Source: Pirellulaceae bacterium
GTDB taxonomy: Bacteria; Planctomycetota; Planctomycetia; Pirellulales; Thermoguttaceae
DNA length: 52,368 nucleotides
Reading direction: 5' to 3'
Assembly: GCA_012744395.1 (NCBI GenBank)
Contig: JAAYCB010000289.1
Location: forward strand, 1-52,368
The notes beneath the pieces are model-generated. The model was not told where the DNA came from. It did not search any database and saw only the letters and a program-made list of their open reading frames with translations. Numbering within the stretch: position 1 is the first letter of the stretch; each line of letters opens with the position of its first letter. A program made the position numbers and the translations under genes. Shown in pieces: positions 42,552 to 51,957 of this stretch.

Positions 42552-42850
42552 TCGAGCTGGAGACGGTCGCGGGGGGCGTGATCCTGCCCGTCCGGGCGCA
42601 CCCCGGCGCGCGCCGCAACGAGATCCGCGGCGAGCAGAACGGCATGCTCAAGGTCAGCGTCACCCAGCCGCCGGAGAAAGGCAAGGCCAACAAGGCGCTC
42701 GTGGCCCTCTTGGCCCGGGAACTGGCGCTGCGCAAATCGCAGGTTGCACTCCACTCGGGCGACACATCCGGCCAGAAACGCTTCCTCATCGCCGACATTC
42801 CACTCGAGGAGTTGGCCGCGCGAATCCGGCCGTTCGTGGACGAGGCATAG
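42548..42850 (+). CDS. DUF167/YggU-family protein
   Basis: 100 residues, the normal family size. It contains VRAHPGARRNEIRG, then LKVSVTQPPEKGKANKALVA, the conserved PxxGKAN core, and LHSGDTSGQKRFLI. The ATG overlaps the yggS stop by 4 nt. Function is unknown across the family; it is widely linked with yggS and proC. Confidence 0.92.
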   Translation: MIELETVAGGVILPVRAHPGARRNEIRGEQNGMLKVSVTQPPEKGKANKALVALLARELALRKSQVALHSGDTSGQKRFLIADIPLEELAARIRPFVDEA

Positions 42851-42946
42851 CAGCGACCGATCCGCGTCGCTTGCCGGGCAGGTCTGCAACCTCTCCGGGC
42901 GCGATCAAGGCCCATTGAGCGGAGTCGATGCCGTTTTCAGCCGCCC

Positions 42947-45900
42947 TCAGCGGCTGGCGCCGGGCGGCGCGGCTTCCGGAGGCCGCGGGCCAAACGGCCC
43001 CAAGGCGATCGACGCCTTGTTCAGATAGCTGCACGTGCACCGATCCGTGGCGTCGGGCATGAGCACCAATCCGCCGGCCGGCACGGCGTTGATCCAGCAG
43101 CCCGGCCGGATGCCGCCGTAATTCTGCGTGCCGAGTTGGCTTTGCAGGTCCAGGTAACCGACGACCGCCGAGCGGTAGACCAGCATGTTCGTGCAGCCGG
43201 AGAGAATCCCGCATCCATACGAGCGCTGCAGCGCGAAGTCGAGCCGCTTGCCGCTCGCCAGGTCCCACGCGCCCGGCTGGAGGTACACCGTCCGGCCGTT
43301 GATCACCGGTCGGCCCTGGTAGCTGGCCTCGACGTCCCAGCGGCGCGCGCCGCTGGCGGAGTCGAAGGCCGCCATCCGGCCCCCGAGTTCCGAAGCCAGC
43401 TTGAATCTCCAATCCTGGTAGCACATCAGCAGCAGATCGTGCTCCTCGCTCAGGGCCAGCGTCGTTCCGTAGACCCGGTCGTCCGAGCTCCAAAGCGTTC
43501 GCCCCTCTTCGGCATCCAGCGCGATGAGCCTGCCCGGCGGGTGGACGTCTTCCGGATCGGGCTTGCCGACGCGCTTTTCGCGATGCCTGTCGCCAGCGGC
43601 GATCGGCCGATCGATGAGGTAGACCCGCCCGTCGCCGATCGCGATCGCGTTGTGGCGGATCGAGTCCTCCGGCTGATAACGCCAGCGGACGTCACCGCTC
43701 ACGGCGTCCATGGCAAACAGGAGCATCGCCTCGGTGAACTGGTTGCGCATGTCCCCCTCGCGATACCGGTAGGTCACCAGGTGCCGCGTGTCGGCCAGCG
43801 TGCCGAACAGCGTATTGCCCGACAGCGCGACAATGCCCCAGGTGCCGGGCGACCCGTCCGGCTGGTCCGGGGCGGGCAACCGGCCGACCAGCGCGCCGCT
43901 GGCCGGATCGATCCGCAGGCACTCCTTGCCGGTATGGATATAAAGCCCCGCCGGGCCCACGCAATAGTTGCTGCCCGTCCCCGAAGTCCCCAGCAGGTGT
44001 TCGCCGTCGAAGACCTGTTGAATGCCCGGCAGGGGATACTCCCAGAGCTTGCGGCCGTTGTAGGCGTTGACGCAGAGGAGGCCGTCAAGGCCCTGGATGA
44101 ACAGGCGACCGTTGAAGTACAGCGGCGCCCGGCCGCGGCCGTGCCGGCTGGGGGCCGGAAATGCCAGGTCGTTGAACCACAGCACCCCCAGGCGGCCCGA
44201 CAGCAGCGTGTCGGTCGAGCAGTTCGAATTGGCCGGGTCGCAATATTGGTGCGTCCAATCGCCCGCACCCGCCAGCGGCCCGCGGGTGGCGGTCTCCATC
44301 GCGCCCAATCGCCCGAAACAGGCCGCGCCGCCGAACGGGCGGAGGATCCGCTGGACCTCGCCCCGCAATGCCGGCATCGCGCCCTCGACCGAACGGCCGC
44401 AAACGACCAGGTCGCCAAGATAGTCGGGCAGCGAGCGCGGATCATCCACGGCCAGCAACGTGACACGCGTGCCATACAGCCCGGCCTTGTCAAACCGGCG
44501 GCGGGCCTCGGCGGCGCGGTCAGGATCGGCGCCCAGCGCGACGATCCGCAGATTGCTTTGCCTGGCCAGCGCATAGGCCAGCCCGCCGCTGCCGCAGTCC
44601 AGGTCGATGCAATACCCCTCGGTCACGCCCGTCCGCTGGAGGATCTCCGCCGCGCAGCGATCGTAGTATTCCGGGTTTTCGAAAACCGGCGTTTCGACCT
44701 CTGGGCGGATCCGCTTGGGCGGCGATCCGACCGGCTCGCCAAGACACAAGATCGTCCCCGCCGCCGTGGCCACGTAGAGCCGCCCGCCCGTCGCGGCCAG
44801 CCCCAGCGGTTCCTCTTCGAGTGGTAGCGGCGCGAACCGCTCTCTGGCCTCCAGGTCGATCAGGTCGATCCCGAATCCTCCGGGTCCGCGGCCGGCGGAA
44901 ACGGCCTTCGCGCCGGCGACGATCAGGGCGTTGCCACCATGAGGGCATGGAACGGACCAGAGGCGCTCAAGGTCGAGGGCGGCCACCGGCGCCCCGCGGC
45001 GATCGGGCGCGGATCGCTCCTGGGGACGGGAACCATGCAGCTCGCCCGACTGCCAGTGAACGATCTGGCGCGGGGTGATCGCGGTCCATCGCGCGGCGAG
45101 CTTGGGAAACGACGCATGGCGCGCCCCCGACGCCAGGTCGAACGCGGACTGGCTGTTGAGAAACCAACGCTCGCCGGCGGTGATTTCCGACCCGCCGAGC
45201 TTGCCGTTCTGCTGGAGGTGGAAGTAGCGGAACTGGCCGCTGCGGCGGTCGAAGGCCGCGGGCACGGCGCGACCGGTCGGCACGAGCAGCAGATCGCCCG
45301 AAACCGCCAGGTATCCCTGCGCGGAGACGCCGCTGGCGGCGTTGGCGCCGGGGTGGGGCTGAGGCATCGAGATTCCACCCGACGAGTCGTTGCACCAGAC
45401 AGTCCGGCCGCTCTCCGCGTCGAGCGCGTAGAGGTAGATACCTTCCGACGGCCAGATGCCGGCTCCGAAGTAGACCACCCCGTCGGCCACCACCGGTCCG
45501 CCTCGTGCGGGCCATCGGGAGATCAAGCGATCGTTGCCGATAACGCGGCTTTCGCCCGGCCCCCCGCGGATCCGCCAGAGCAGGCGGCCACGGTCGGCCG
45601 AAAGGCAATAGAGGTGGCCGTCGTCGCTGGCGACATACAGCCGGTCGCCAGCCAGAGCCGGGGCGAACCGGACCGGCCCGTCGCAGAAAAAACTCCACAG
45701 CTCTTCCCCGCTCGACGCGTCCAGCGCGTAGACTTTGCAGTCGGCCGAGCTGCCGAAAAACAAGCGGCCGCCCGAAATCACCGGGTGCGGCGCGCGGTCG
45801 AACGGCATCCGCGTGTCGCGGTCCGACCAGGCCGGTTGCGGCCGGTGGCGCGGCACATATTGCCAGTTGAGCGAGAGACGTTCGGGCAGTTCCTCCGCCG

Positions 45901-46012
45901 TGTAACCGCTTCGCTGGCAGTCGCCGCGGTAGGTCGGCCATTCGGCGCCAGCAGCAACAGACGCCCCGGCGGCCCAGAGTGCCGCCATACCGAGCCAGCC
46001 GTTCCATCGCAT
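42947..46012 (-). CDS. Exported PQQ-type beta-propeller with an inserted SAM-methyltransferase-like fold
   Basis: 1021 residues from ATG 46012 (GGGAG seven bases upstream). A signal peptide (about 1-23, ending SVAAGAEW) is followed by BamB-like PQQ repeats, recognisable by W...SG..LW and Y.LDA..G spacing (VYALDASSGEELWSFFCDGP, LYALDAESGRTVWCND). Propeller blades run to about 425. Residues about 445-570 then read as a Rossmann-type methyltransferase: YCIDLDCGSGGLAYALA (motif I), VALGADPDRAAEARRRFD (motif II-like acid), DYLGDLVVCGR (motif IV-like). Propeller blades resume at about 585 (GLLCVNAYNGRKLWEYPL) to about 1000. An AdoMet fold in an exported protein is unexpected. Confidence 0.82.
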   Translation of the reverse strand: MRWNGWLGMAALWAAGASVAAGAEWPTYRGDCQRSGYTAEELPERLSLNWQYVPRHRPQPAWSDRDTRMPFDRAPHPVISGGRLFFGSSADCKVYALDASSGEELWSFFCDGPVRFAPALAGDRLYVASDDGHLYCLSADRGRLLWRIRGGPGESRVIGNDRLISRWPARGGPVVADGVVYFGAGIWPSEGIYLYALDAESGRTVWCNDSSGGISMPQPHPGANAASGVSAQGYLAVSGDLLLVPTGRAVPAAFDRRSGQFRYFHLQQNGKLGGSEITAGERWFLNSQSAFDLASGARHASFPKLAARWTAITPRQIVHWQSGELHGSRPQERSAPDRRGAPVAALDLERLWSVPCPHGGNALIVAGAKAVSAGRGPGGFGIDLIDLEARERFAPLPLEEEPLGLAATGGRLYVATAAGTILCLGEPVGSPPKRIRPEVETPVFENPEYYDRCAAEILQRTGVTEGYCIDLDCGSGGLAYALARQSNLRIVALGADPDRAAEARRRFDKAGLYGTRVTLLAVDDPRSLPDYLGDLVVCGRSVEGAMPALRGEVQRILRPFGGAACFGRLGAMETATRGPLAGAGDWTHQYCDPANSNCSTDTLLSGRLGVLWFNDLAFPAPSRHGRGRAPLYFNGRLFIQGLDGLLCVNAYNGRKLWEYPLPGIQQVFDGEHLLGTSGTGSNYCVGPAGLYIHTGKECLRIDPASGALVGRLPAPDQPDGSPGTWGIVALSGNTLFGTLADTRHLVTYRYREGDMRNQFTEAMLLFAMDAVSGDVRWRYQPEDSIRHNAIAIGDGRVYLIDRPIAAGDRHREKRVGKPDPEDVHPPGRLIALDAEEGRTLWSSDDRVYGTTLALSEEHDLLLMCYQDWRFKLASELGGRMAAFDSASGARRWDVEASYQGRPVINGRTVYLQPGAWDLASGKRLDFALQRSYGCGILSGCTNMLVYRSAVVGYLDLQSQLGTQNYGGIRPGCWINAVPAGGLVLMPDATDRCTCSYLNKASIALGPFGPRPPEAAPPGASR

Positions 46013-46273
46013 GATCTTTCTCCCAGTCGTCCGGACACCGGGGGAAAAGTCCCCCAGCAACGATTGCTCCGCGCCCCATGGTCGCCATTGAAGATTCGCG
46101 ATGCAAGCCGGCGGCGGAAAATCGGCCGGCGGGCTGGGGGCCCCGCGGCCGGGCTGGTATACTGGCACCGCGGCACGGGGATCCGCGATTGTTCTCCATC
46201 CCGCCCCCGCGGCGGCGCCCCGGGCATCGAAATGGACCGGTCCCGCGACCGGCTTGACCGAAAGTGGATCAAC

Positions 46274-47749
46274 ATGACGCCCTGCTCTCCATTTCCGCGG
46301 TTTGCCTCCTTCCTAGCGCTCATCGCCAGCGCCGTGATTCTCAGTCTACCCTCCGCGGCCGGCGCGGAGGGCGAGTGGATCAGGCTGTTCGACGGAAAAT
46401 CGCTCGACGGTTGGCGGGCGGCGGACCGTCCCCGTACCTGGAAAGTGGAAGACAAGTGCCTCGTCGCCCAGGCACCGCGGAGCCATCTGTTCTATGTGGG
46501 ACCGGTCGCGGGACACGATTTCCGCAATTTCGAGCTGGAGGTCGAAGCCCGCACCGAACCGGCAACCGATTCCGGCGTGTTCATCCACACGCGGTACGGG
46601 GAGTCGGGCTCGCCCCAGCAGGGTTACGGAGTCCAGATCGGCAACAGCCCCGCCGCTGCCCCCAATCCTTGCGAGTCGATACGCACCGGCGGTCTCCGCG
46701 GCGTCCGCAATATCTACAAGGCGTGCGTCGCCGATGGCGAGTGGTTCCGGGTTCGCGTCCGCGTGGCCGGCAACCGCATCTCGGTCTGGGTCAACGGCCT
46801 GCCGACGGTCGACTACCTGGAGCCGGCCGAGCCGGCCCGAACGAGGCGGCACGCCGGCCGCGTGCTTTCCCACGGCACGATCGCGCTTCAGGGCCACGCC
46901 CCCGGCGGGCGCGTCGCCTACCGGTCGGTCCGCATCCGGCTGCTGCCGGCCGATGCCGATCCGATGGCGATTCCCCGCGCCTCCGACGCGGGCTACGGGG
47001 TCGAATTGAGCCCGCTCGATCGGTTCGCCGCCGCGGGGATTCCCGTCATCGACTACCATGTGCACCTCCGTGGCGGAATGACCGTGGAAAAGGCGATCGA
47101 CCGCCAGGCGGTGACGGGGATCAACCTGGGCGTGCTCAAGAACATCGGCGCCGGCTGGCCGATCGAGACCGACGAGCAGCTTCGCGAGTTCATCGAGTCG
47201 GCGCGGCGGAAGCCGGTCTTCGTCGGCCTTCAGGTCAACGACCGCGACTGGCACCGGAAGCATTCCCCCGAGCTGATCGGCCAACTCGACTTCATCCTGG
47301 CCGACACGATGATCATGCCGATGCCCGATGACCAGAGCCCGCCGGTGAAACTCTGGCTCACCGACGGTTACACGATCGACGATCCCGAAGCCTGGATGGA
47401 GCGCTACATTCGGCACAACCTGCGGGTGCTGGCCGAGCCGATCACGATCCTGGCGAATCCCACCTATCTGCCCCCGCCGGTCGACAAGCTCTATGACCGG
47501 CTGTGGACCGACGAGCGGATGCGGCAGGTGATCCAGGCGGCGGTCGACAACCGCGTGGCCCTGGAGATCAACGCCCAAAGCGGTCTTCCCCACGATCGGT
47601 TCATCCGCATGGCGAAAGCGCTCGGCGCGCGGTTCACCTTCGGCGCCAATAATTCCGACGACAAGCCGATCGCCTTCACCCGCTGCTTCGAGGCCATCGA
47701 TCGGTACGGATTGACGAAGGACAAGATGTACGTGCCGGACGGGAAGTGA
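46274..47749 (+). CDS. Exported DUF1080 (3-keto-disaccharide-hydrolase-like) domain fused to a PHP-like metallophosphoesterase domain
   Basis: 491 residues from ATG 46274. The signal peptide ends SAAGAEG. The DUF1080 beta-sandwich starts WIRLFDGKSLDGWRA and continues with DFRNFELEVEARTEPATDSG and VFIHTRYGE, the usual pattern of planctomycete DUF1080 proteins, which act on keto-sugars or similar (family knowledge). After a short linker (about 225-255) a second domain starts GIPVIDYHVHLRGG, with His262 and His264 as a PHP/amidohydrolase-like metal pair. LEINAQSGLPHDRFI and RFTFGANNSDDKPIAF follow, again like PHP domains (E and H ligands). Both domains would be outside the cytoplasm. The substrate is unknown. 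Confidence 0.8.
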   Translation: MTPCSPFPRFASFLALIASAVILSLPSAAGAEGEWIRLFDGKSLDGWRAADRPRTWKVEDKCLVAQAPRSHLFYVGPVAGHDFRNFELEVEARTEPATDSGVFIHTRYGESGSPQQGYGVQIGNSPAAAPNPCESIRTGGLRGVRNIYKACVADGEWFRVRVRVAGNRISVWVNGLPTVDYLEPAEPARTRRHAGRVLSHGTIALQGHAPGGRVAYRSVRIRLLPADADPMAIPRASDAGYGVELSPLDRFAAAGIPVIDYHVHLRGGMTVEKAIDRQAVTGINLGVLKNIGAGWPIETDEQLREFIESARRKPVFVGLQVNDRDWHRKHSPELIGQLDFILADTMIMPMPDDQSPPVKLWLTDGYTIDDPEAWMERYIRHNLRVLAEPITILANPTYLPPPVDKLYDRLWTDERMRQVIQAAVDNRVALEINAQSGLPHDRFIRMAKALGARFTFGANNSDDKPIAFTRCFEAIDRYGLTKDKMYVPDGK

Positions 47750-47763
47750 GGGGGCGCGGCCGG

Positions 47764-49038
47764 CTAGCTGGCAACGTCCGCGATCACATACGGTCCCTTG
47801 GGAATCGCGGCGATCGTGGCCGCGGGGCCATACCGCGCCAGGCAATCGGCGACGGCCTGCTCCACCGAGGGCGCTGTCTCCACGAACAGCTTGCCCAGCG
47901 TCTCTTCCGGCAGGCCATCCGTGACGACGACCACGCGCGCCTTGCGAAGCACCTTGGCCAACTCCTCGAGCTGCCACTGGTCCATCACGAAGTAGTCGCT
48001 GTGGAGAATCCGGTCCATGAAGGCGTCGACCGACGGATTCTCCTTGAACAGCCGTTGAAACGGCTCGCTGCCGATCCCCTCGCTCAAGCGGGCCGCCAGG
48101 ATCACGGTTCCCCCTGGCTTGACAATGTCGGCCGCGGCGACCATTCCCTTGACCGATTGATAGAACGTCGCGTCGAGCGGATAGCCCGCGGAACTGGTCA
48201 CAACCACGTCGACCGGCTCCGGCACGGTGTCGACCACCAGGTCGCGGACGAAGGCCACGCCGGGGAGGAAGGCGGCCTCCATGTCGCCGGCGACGAGTTT
48301 CAGAATCCGCCGCTGGGCGTCGATCACCGTGTTGACGATGAAATCGCAGCCCGCGCGCCGGCCGATCCACGTATTCTCTTCGTGGACCGGGTTGCCATCG
48401 AGAACGCCGACCCGCGCATTGGGGTGCTCGAGGAATTTCGGCCCGTGCCAAGCGCGGACGGTCTCCAGCGCGGCCAGTCCCGGGCAGATGAGCTTGCGGC
48501 CGCCGGAAAAACCCGCCATGAAGTGGGGCTCGATCAGGCCGGTGGTGATCTTCAGGTCCGCCTCGACATAGCGGGAGTCGATCCACACCGGCACTCCCCG
48601 CGGGCTTTCGCCTAAATCAGCGTGCTGCTGGCGGTTGAGACCGTCGTGATTCTCGATCCGGTAGTTGGCGGCCGTCTCCGCGCCGACCATCTCGGCCAAT
48701 TCGTCGCCCACATTGGGCCGGTGCATGCCGGTGGCGACGAGAATCAGAATCCCCGCTCGGGGAATCCCGCTCTCTTCGAGCGTGCGAAGAATCGGTGGCA
48801 GAATCACCGGGTTGGGCACCGGCCGGGTGACGTCGCTGATCACGACGCAGGCGTTCTTCCTGCCCCGCGCCAGCTCGGCGAGCGGCGCGGCGCCGGTTGG
48901 CGAGGCCAAGGCGGCCCAGACCGCGGCCGTCGGATCGGCGAGCGGCTCGGCCTCTCGATACCCCAGACACTTGACCAGATTGGCATCCGGCAGGTCTACT
49001 TCGAGCCCTGCCCGGCCATAAGACAGGGCGACGCGCAT
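47764..49038 (-). CDS. larA: Nickel-pincer lactate racemase, LarA family
   Basis: 424 residues, the normal LarA length. The family signature is intact: [10 protein letters not shown] (DVTRP at 69-73), ATGMHRP (His106), [18 protein letters not shown] (His172, Lys182) and WHGPKF (His198). These correspond with a constant offset of two to the known metal and catalytic residues His108, His174, Lys184 and His200 of the Lactobacillus enzyme. LarA interconverts lactate isomers or related 2-hydroxyacids, and the cofactor genes larB/C/E are not in the window. GGGAAG lies upstream of the ATG. It converges with the DUF1080-PHP gene, 14 nt apart. The substrate could be another hydroxyacid. Confidence 0.92.
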   Translation of the reverse strand: MRVALSYGRAGLEVDLPDANLVKCLGYREAEPLADPTAAVWAALASPTGAAPLAELARGRKNACVVISDVTRPVPNPVILPPILRTLEESGIPRAGILILVATGMHRPNVGDELAEMVGAETAANYRIENHDGLNRQQHADLGESPRGVPVWIDSRYVEADLKITTGLIEPHFMAGFSGGRKLICPGLAALETVRAWHGPKFLEHPNARVGVLDGNPVHEENTWIGRRAGCDFIVNTVIDAQRRILKLVAGDMEAAFLPGVAFVRDLVVDTVPEPVDVVVTSSAGYPLDATFYQSVKGMVAAADIVKPGGTVILAARLSEGIGSEPFQRLFKENPSVDAFMDRILHSDYFVMDQWQLEELAKVLRKARVVVVTDGLPEETLGKLFVETAPSVEQAVADCLARYGPAATIAAIPKGPYVIADVAS

Positions 49039-49220
49039 CAGTCACTTCCCCAGCAAACAGCGGCGAGTGAAAATCGTGGGACCGCCGGCGGCGGCCGTGC
49101 CGGCAACTCGGGCGGAATGGACTGCTCAACGCGACGCGCGGCCGCGCTTGCCCTGCCGGCGGGGCCACAACCCGCCTTGGCAAGCCCGCCGGAGCGCTGT
49201 CAGACGGGCAGCCAGGCCGG

Positions 49221-49448
49221 CTATTTCTTTTTCTTGTCGGCCTCGGCGCCCTCCGCCTCCTCGTCCTTCTTCTTCTTTTTCTTCTTCAGCGTGAGCTTGT
49301 ACACCCGCACCTTGCCCAAGCCGAAAGGGCTGTCGCCTTCGCTCCAGCGATCCGAGGCCTTCAGACGGTCGATTCTCTCGGCACGGGTGAGAACGCTGCG
49401 GCTGCGGATCAGCCCCTTGCGCACCCGAAGGCTCTTGTCCATTGTCAT
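49221..49448 (-). CDS. PVC-type small basic protein
   Basis: 75 residues from ATG 49448, with GAGGAG nine bases upstream; a second in-frame ATG at 49442 is possible. MTMDKSLRVRKGLIRSRSVL, then TRAERIDRLKASDRWSEGDS and PFGLGKVRV match the short basic protein conserved across the Planctomycetes-Verrucomicrobia-Chlamydia group (TIGR04137-like, from recall). The C-terminal 20 residues are a lysine run with Glu/Ala, which is unusual. The function is thought to be ribosome- or RNA-related but is unproven. This is one of the best taxonomic markers in the window. Confidence 0.85.
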   Translation of the reverse strand: MTMDKSLRVRKGLIRSRSVLTRAERIDRLKASDRWSEGDSPFGLGKVRVYKLTLKKKKKKKDEEAEGAEADKKKK

Positions 49449-49697
49449 CGTTCCAATCTCCTCACGTGCGTATTGCTCACCGCGTAATCGCCCACTGGCC
49501 GCAACGGGCGCTCCCCGTGGACGATTACCCCGCCGCGGACCCCCACGGCGACGATCCGGGCAAAGCTGGTGTTGCTCAAGCGGCCCTCGCGCGGCCGGAC
49601 TATTGCGTTGGATATCGGCTCGCCCCACAGGGCATCTTTTCGCTGATCCGAGAGAATTCCCCGCCGATTGGCACGGGCGCTTCAGCCCGCCCATCGA

Positions 49698-49726
49698 TTG
49701 TCAACCGACAAGCCAATCAGTATATG
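49698..49726 (+). promoter_or_regulatory. Promoter-like -35/-10 pair without a downstream gene
   Basis: TTGTCA (49698-49703), a 17-bp spacer and TATATG (49721-49726). Nothing recognisable lies downstream on the plus strand before the palindrome at 49986. It could drive a short RNA or be fortuitous. Confidence 0.3.
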
Positions 49727-49813
49727 CGCCCCGCGGCGAGACTGCAAGGAGATTGGACCGCCAATTCCCTTCCGCAGTGGGGGAGCGAACCGAGAACCGC
49801 TGGCCGCCAGTCT

Positions 49814-49832
49814 GTAGGGTGGTCCAGAGCGG
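49814..49832 (+). repeat. Dispersed short repeat, copy 2
   Basis: GTAGGGTGGTCCAGAGCGG matches the copy at 18671-18690 at almost every position. Confidence 0.5.
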
Positions 49833-49985
49833 GTCAAAACGGTCGAACCTGCCCGTCCGCGTGGTTTTCCGGAGCCGATTGGGGCGCGACCCCGCCGGAC
49901 GACCAGCGGCGGCCCACCGCAGGTGTCTCCGCGGACCGTGGAGCGCCCCCAAGCGCCTGGGCCCGCCCGGCGGTGTGGGGCAGCC

Positions 49986-50009
49986 GTTCCCAAGCTGGAG
50001 CTTGGGAAC
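49986..50009. repeat. Perfect 11-bp-arm palindrome
   Basis: GTTCCCAAGCT, then GG, then AGCTTGGGAAC. The arms are exact reverse complements. From recall this sequence is a widespread palindromic intergenic element of planctomycetes and cyanobacteria. It directly follows the minus-strand beta-helix gene and may serve as a terminator or REP-like element. Confidence 0.65.
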
Positions 50010-50019
50010 CGGGATCCGA

Positions 50020-51897
50020 TCATTGATGGTCCGCGCCGACCGGGCCGCCGTCCGGGCGGAGCCGATGGGCCGGGCTGCCGGGCGCGAGCCGGTAGTCGCC
50101 CCCTTGCGGATCGACGAACTGCGGGTCGGCAAACACCGAGTGCGGATCCAGCCCCGTCGTCCGCTGGTAGTCGGCAAAGCCCGCCAGGCTCTTTCCGAAC
50201 CACCGCGCGATCACCCCGTCGCGGCTGAACCAGAGGTTGTAGTCCACCTCCGGCAGCGTCTTCCAGCCACGATCGTAGCGGCTGCCCCACTCCGTGTGGT
50301 TGTAGAAAATGTTGTACTTCACCTCGATTCCCGAGGTGGCCGCCGTATTGCTGTAGAACATCAGCTGGCTGCCGTTCCGGTCCGGACGCTGGGCGTGCGA
50401 CCAGACCACGCCCGCCTCGACGCACGTGTTGTTCACGAAGCGGATGTTCTCGGTGAGGGCCGTTTCCGGGTGGTTCCAATACTCGAACGAGTATTCGGCG
50501 TTGCGGATGAAGTTGTTGCGATAGGTGATATTGACCTGTCTGGAGTCCGGGCTGCGCCCCTGATTGGTCAGGGCGGCGTCGTAGACCTGCCAGATGCGGC
50601 AGCCTTCGACAAGGTTGTCGTGGGCCGCCCCCCAGAACTCGATCGCGTTGCCGAACCGGACCGGCCGACCGTTGACTGTGTGCTGGTGGGCGCCGCCGAT
50701 GTAGCCCAGGTCGCAGTTGCGGATCACCAGGTGATGGGTGCCGCCCCCGCCAAACCCGTGAGACGCCCCATACATGACCGCCAGGCCGTCGTAAACCACG
50801 TGGTGGGCGCCCCCCTGGTTGACCACGTGCCCCGCCATCGCCAGCTCGATGCTCTCGTGGAGGGCCGCCGGGTTGGCCTCCGCGCGGAGGAACACGCGCC
50901 ACGCCGAGCCGTCGTAAAAGTAGTCGTACGGATTCTCGAGCGCTTCGACCGACCATTTCTTCCATCCGCAGACCTTGCCGTGATCGAAGATGATGTTGCC
51001 CACGTCCACGCAGAGGGGATCGGCGATGTTGGCGGTCACCGCGTACAGGTCCTGCGGCCGCAGCTCGAACACCGCGCCGGCCGGCAGGATGCCGCCGAGA
51101 CGGATGTGCAGGCGGCCCGACCGCGACGAGCGGCTGACGCGGAGAATCGCCCGGAATGTCTGCCACTCCGTGCCGATCGAACCGGCCGCCGTGGCGGACC
51201 CGCAGCCCGTCCAGGGCGAGCTGCCCTCCAGGATCGCGATCCGGGGCATGGGAAAGGGCTTGGAGCATCGGGCGAGGAACGTGATTTCCAGCGTCGTCCC
51301 CTCCTCGACCGCTACCGCGGGACCCCAAAGCTGCACGTGGTTCGACGCCTGGCCGCTCCCGTCGCAGGTGATCTTGACGATCCGGCCCCCTTCGGCGTCT
51401 TCTTCCGCCAAGGCGACCCTCGCGCCGGCTTCCTGATGGTGTCGCCACCGGCCGCTGCGGAGGTCCGCCAGCAGCTCGCCGCGGCGATACTCCATTGGCA
51501 GGGTCGCCCAGATGCCGTCCTCCACCTCGACCCAGTCTTCCGGCCTGCTCCGCGGCCGCGAGCCGAGCAGGAGCGGCTTGGGCCCGTCGCCATAGGAGGT
51601 GTACGTCACCGGCGCCGACGGTTCGCCGCGCGCCGGCCGAAGCGAACCGCGCCACCGCCCCCCGCGCTGGAAGCGGACCGTATCGCCCGGCTTCAGCTCG
51701 GCGGCGTTCACCCGCCCCAGGCTCCTCCACGCCGCCTCGGCTGATCGGCCATCACGGGCGTCGTCGCCGTCGGCCGAGTTGACATAGAAGACCCGGCCCA
51801 CCTCGGCCAGATCTCCGTCGTTGGCGAACGCCAGGGTACAAACAACCACCGCAGTCAGCATCGTCGCACTTCCGCTTTGCAGTCTTCGGTTCTTCAC
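50020..51897 (-). CDS. Exported right-handed parallel beta-helix (pectin-lyase-like) protein
   Basis: 625 residues from GTG 51897 (ATG 51861 is the alternative with a better GGAAG). The signal peptide is MLTAVVVCTLAFA after a basic start. FYVNSADGDDARDGRSAEAA and PGDTVRFQRGGRWRG are the typical opening of planctomycete parallel beta-helix proteins. A carbohydrate-binding-like insert (about 150-290) follows. The repeated coil pattern then appears: HHVVYDGLAVMYG, HHLVIRNCDLGYIGG, DNLVEGCRIWQVYDAAL, QVNITYRNNFIRNAEYSFEY, NIRFVNNTCVEAG. It ends DPQFVDPQGGDYRLAPGSPA, the common tail of such proteins. It probably binds or cleaves polysaccharide. The palindrome at 49986-50009 follows its stop. Confidence 0.85.
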   Translation of the reverse strand: MKNRRLQSGSATMLTAVVVCTLAFANDGDLAEVGRVFYVNSADGDDARDGRSAEAAWRSLGRVNAAELKPGDTVRFQRGGRWRGSLRPARGEPSAPVTYTSYGDGPKPLLLGSRPRSRPEDWVEVEDGIWATLPMEYRRGELLADLRSGRWRHHQEAGARVALAEEDAEGGRIVKITCDGSGQASNHVQLWGPAVAVEEGTTLEITFLARCSKPFPMPRIAILEGSSPWTGCGSATAAGSIGTEWQTFRAILRVSRSSRSGRLHIRLGGILPAGAVFELRPQDLYAVTANIADPLCVDVGNIIFDHGKVCGWKKWSVEALENPYDYFYDGSAWRVFLRAEANPAALHESIELAMAGHVVNQGGAHHVVYDGLAVMYGASHGFGGGGTHHLVIRNCDLGYIGGAHQHTVNGRPVRFGNAIEFWGAAHDNLVEGCRIWQVYDAALTNQGRSPDSRQVNITYRNNFIRNAEYSFEYWNHPETALTENIRFVNNTCVEAGVVWSHAQRPDRNGSQLMFYSNTAATSGIEVKYNIFYNHTEWGSRYDRGWKTLPEVDYNLWFSRDGVIARWFGKSLAGFADYQRTTGLDPHSVFADPQFVDPQGGDYRLAPGSPAHRLRPDGGPVGADHQ

Positions 51898-51957
51898 CGC
51901 CAGCCCGGGTCCGCCGCTTGCCGCCAGCGGCGACCTCCCCCCTGCCGACGCCTGAAT

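Larger units (their letters stand above)
49449..50019. other. Repeat-bearing spacer
   Basis: 571 bp with no credible gene. It holds a plus-strand promoter-like pair (49698-49726), a dispersed repeat copy (49814-49832) and a perfect palindrome (49986-50009) that ends 10 nt before the stop of the beta-helix gene. Confidence 0.5.

Noticed and set aside
43136..44827. 563-codon plus-strand frame opposite the PQQ gene
   Set aside because: It is a compositional shadow with no ribosome site or domain pattern.
48622..51744. 1040-codon open frame on the plus strand
   Set aside because: It runs antisense to LarA, the small basic protein and the beta-helix gene. Its product is Arg/Pro/Ala-rich with no domains, the usual shadow of GC-rich coding DNA.
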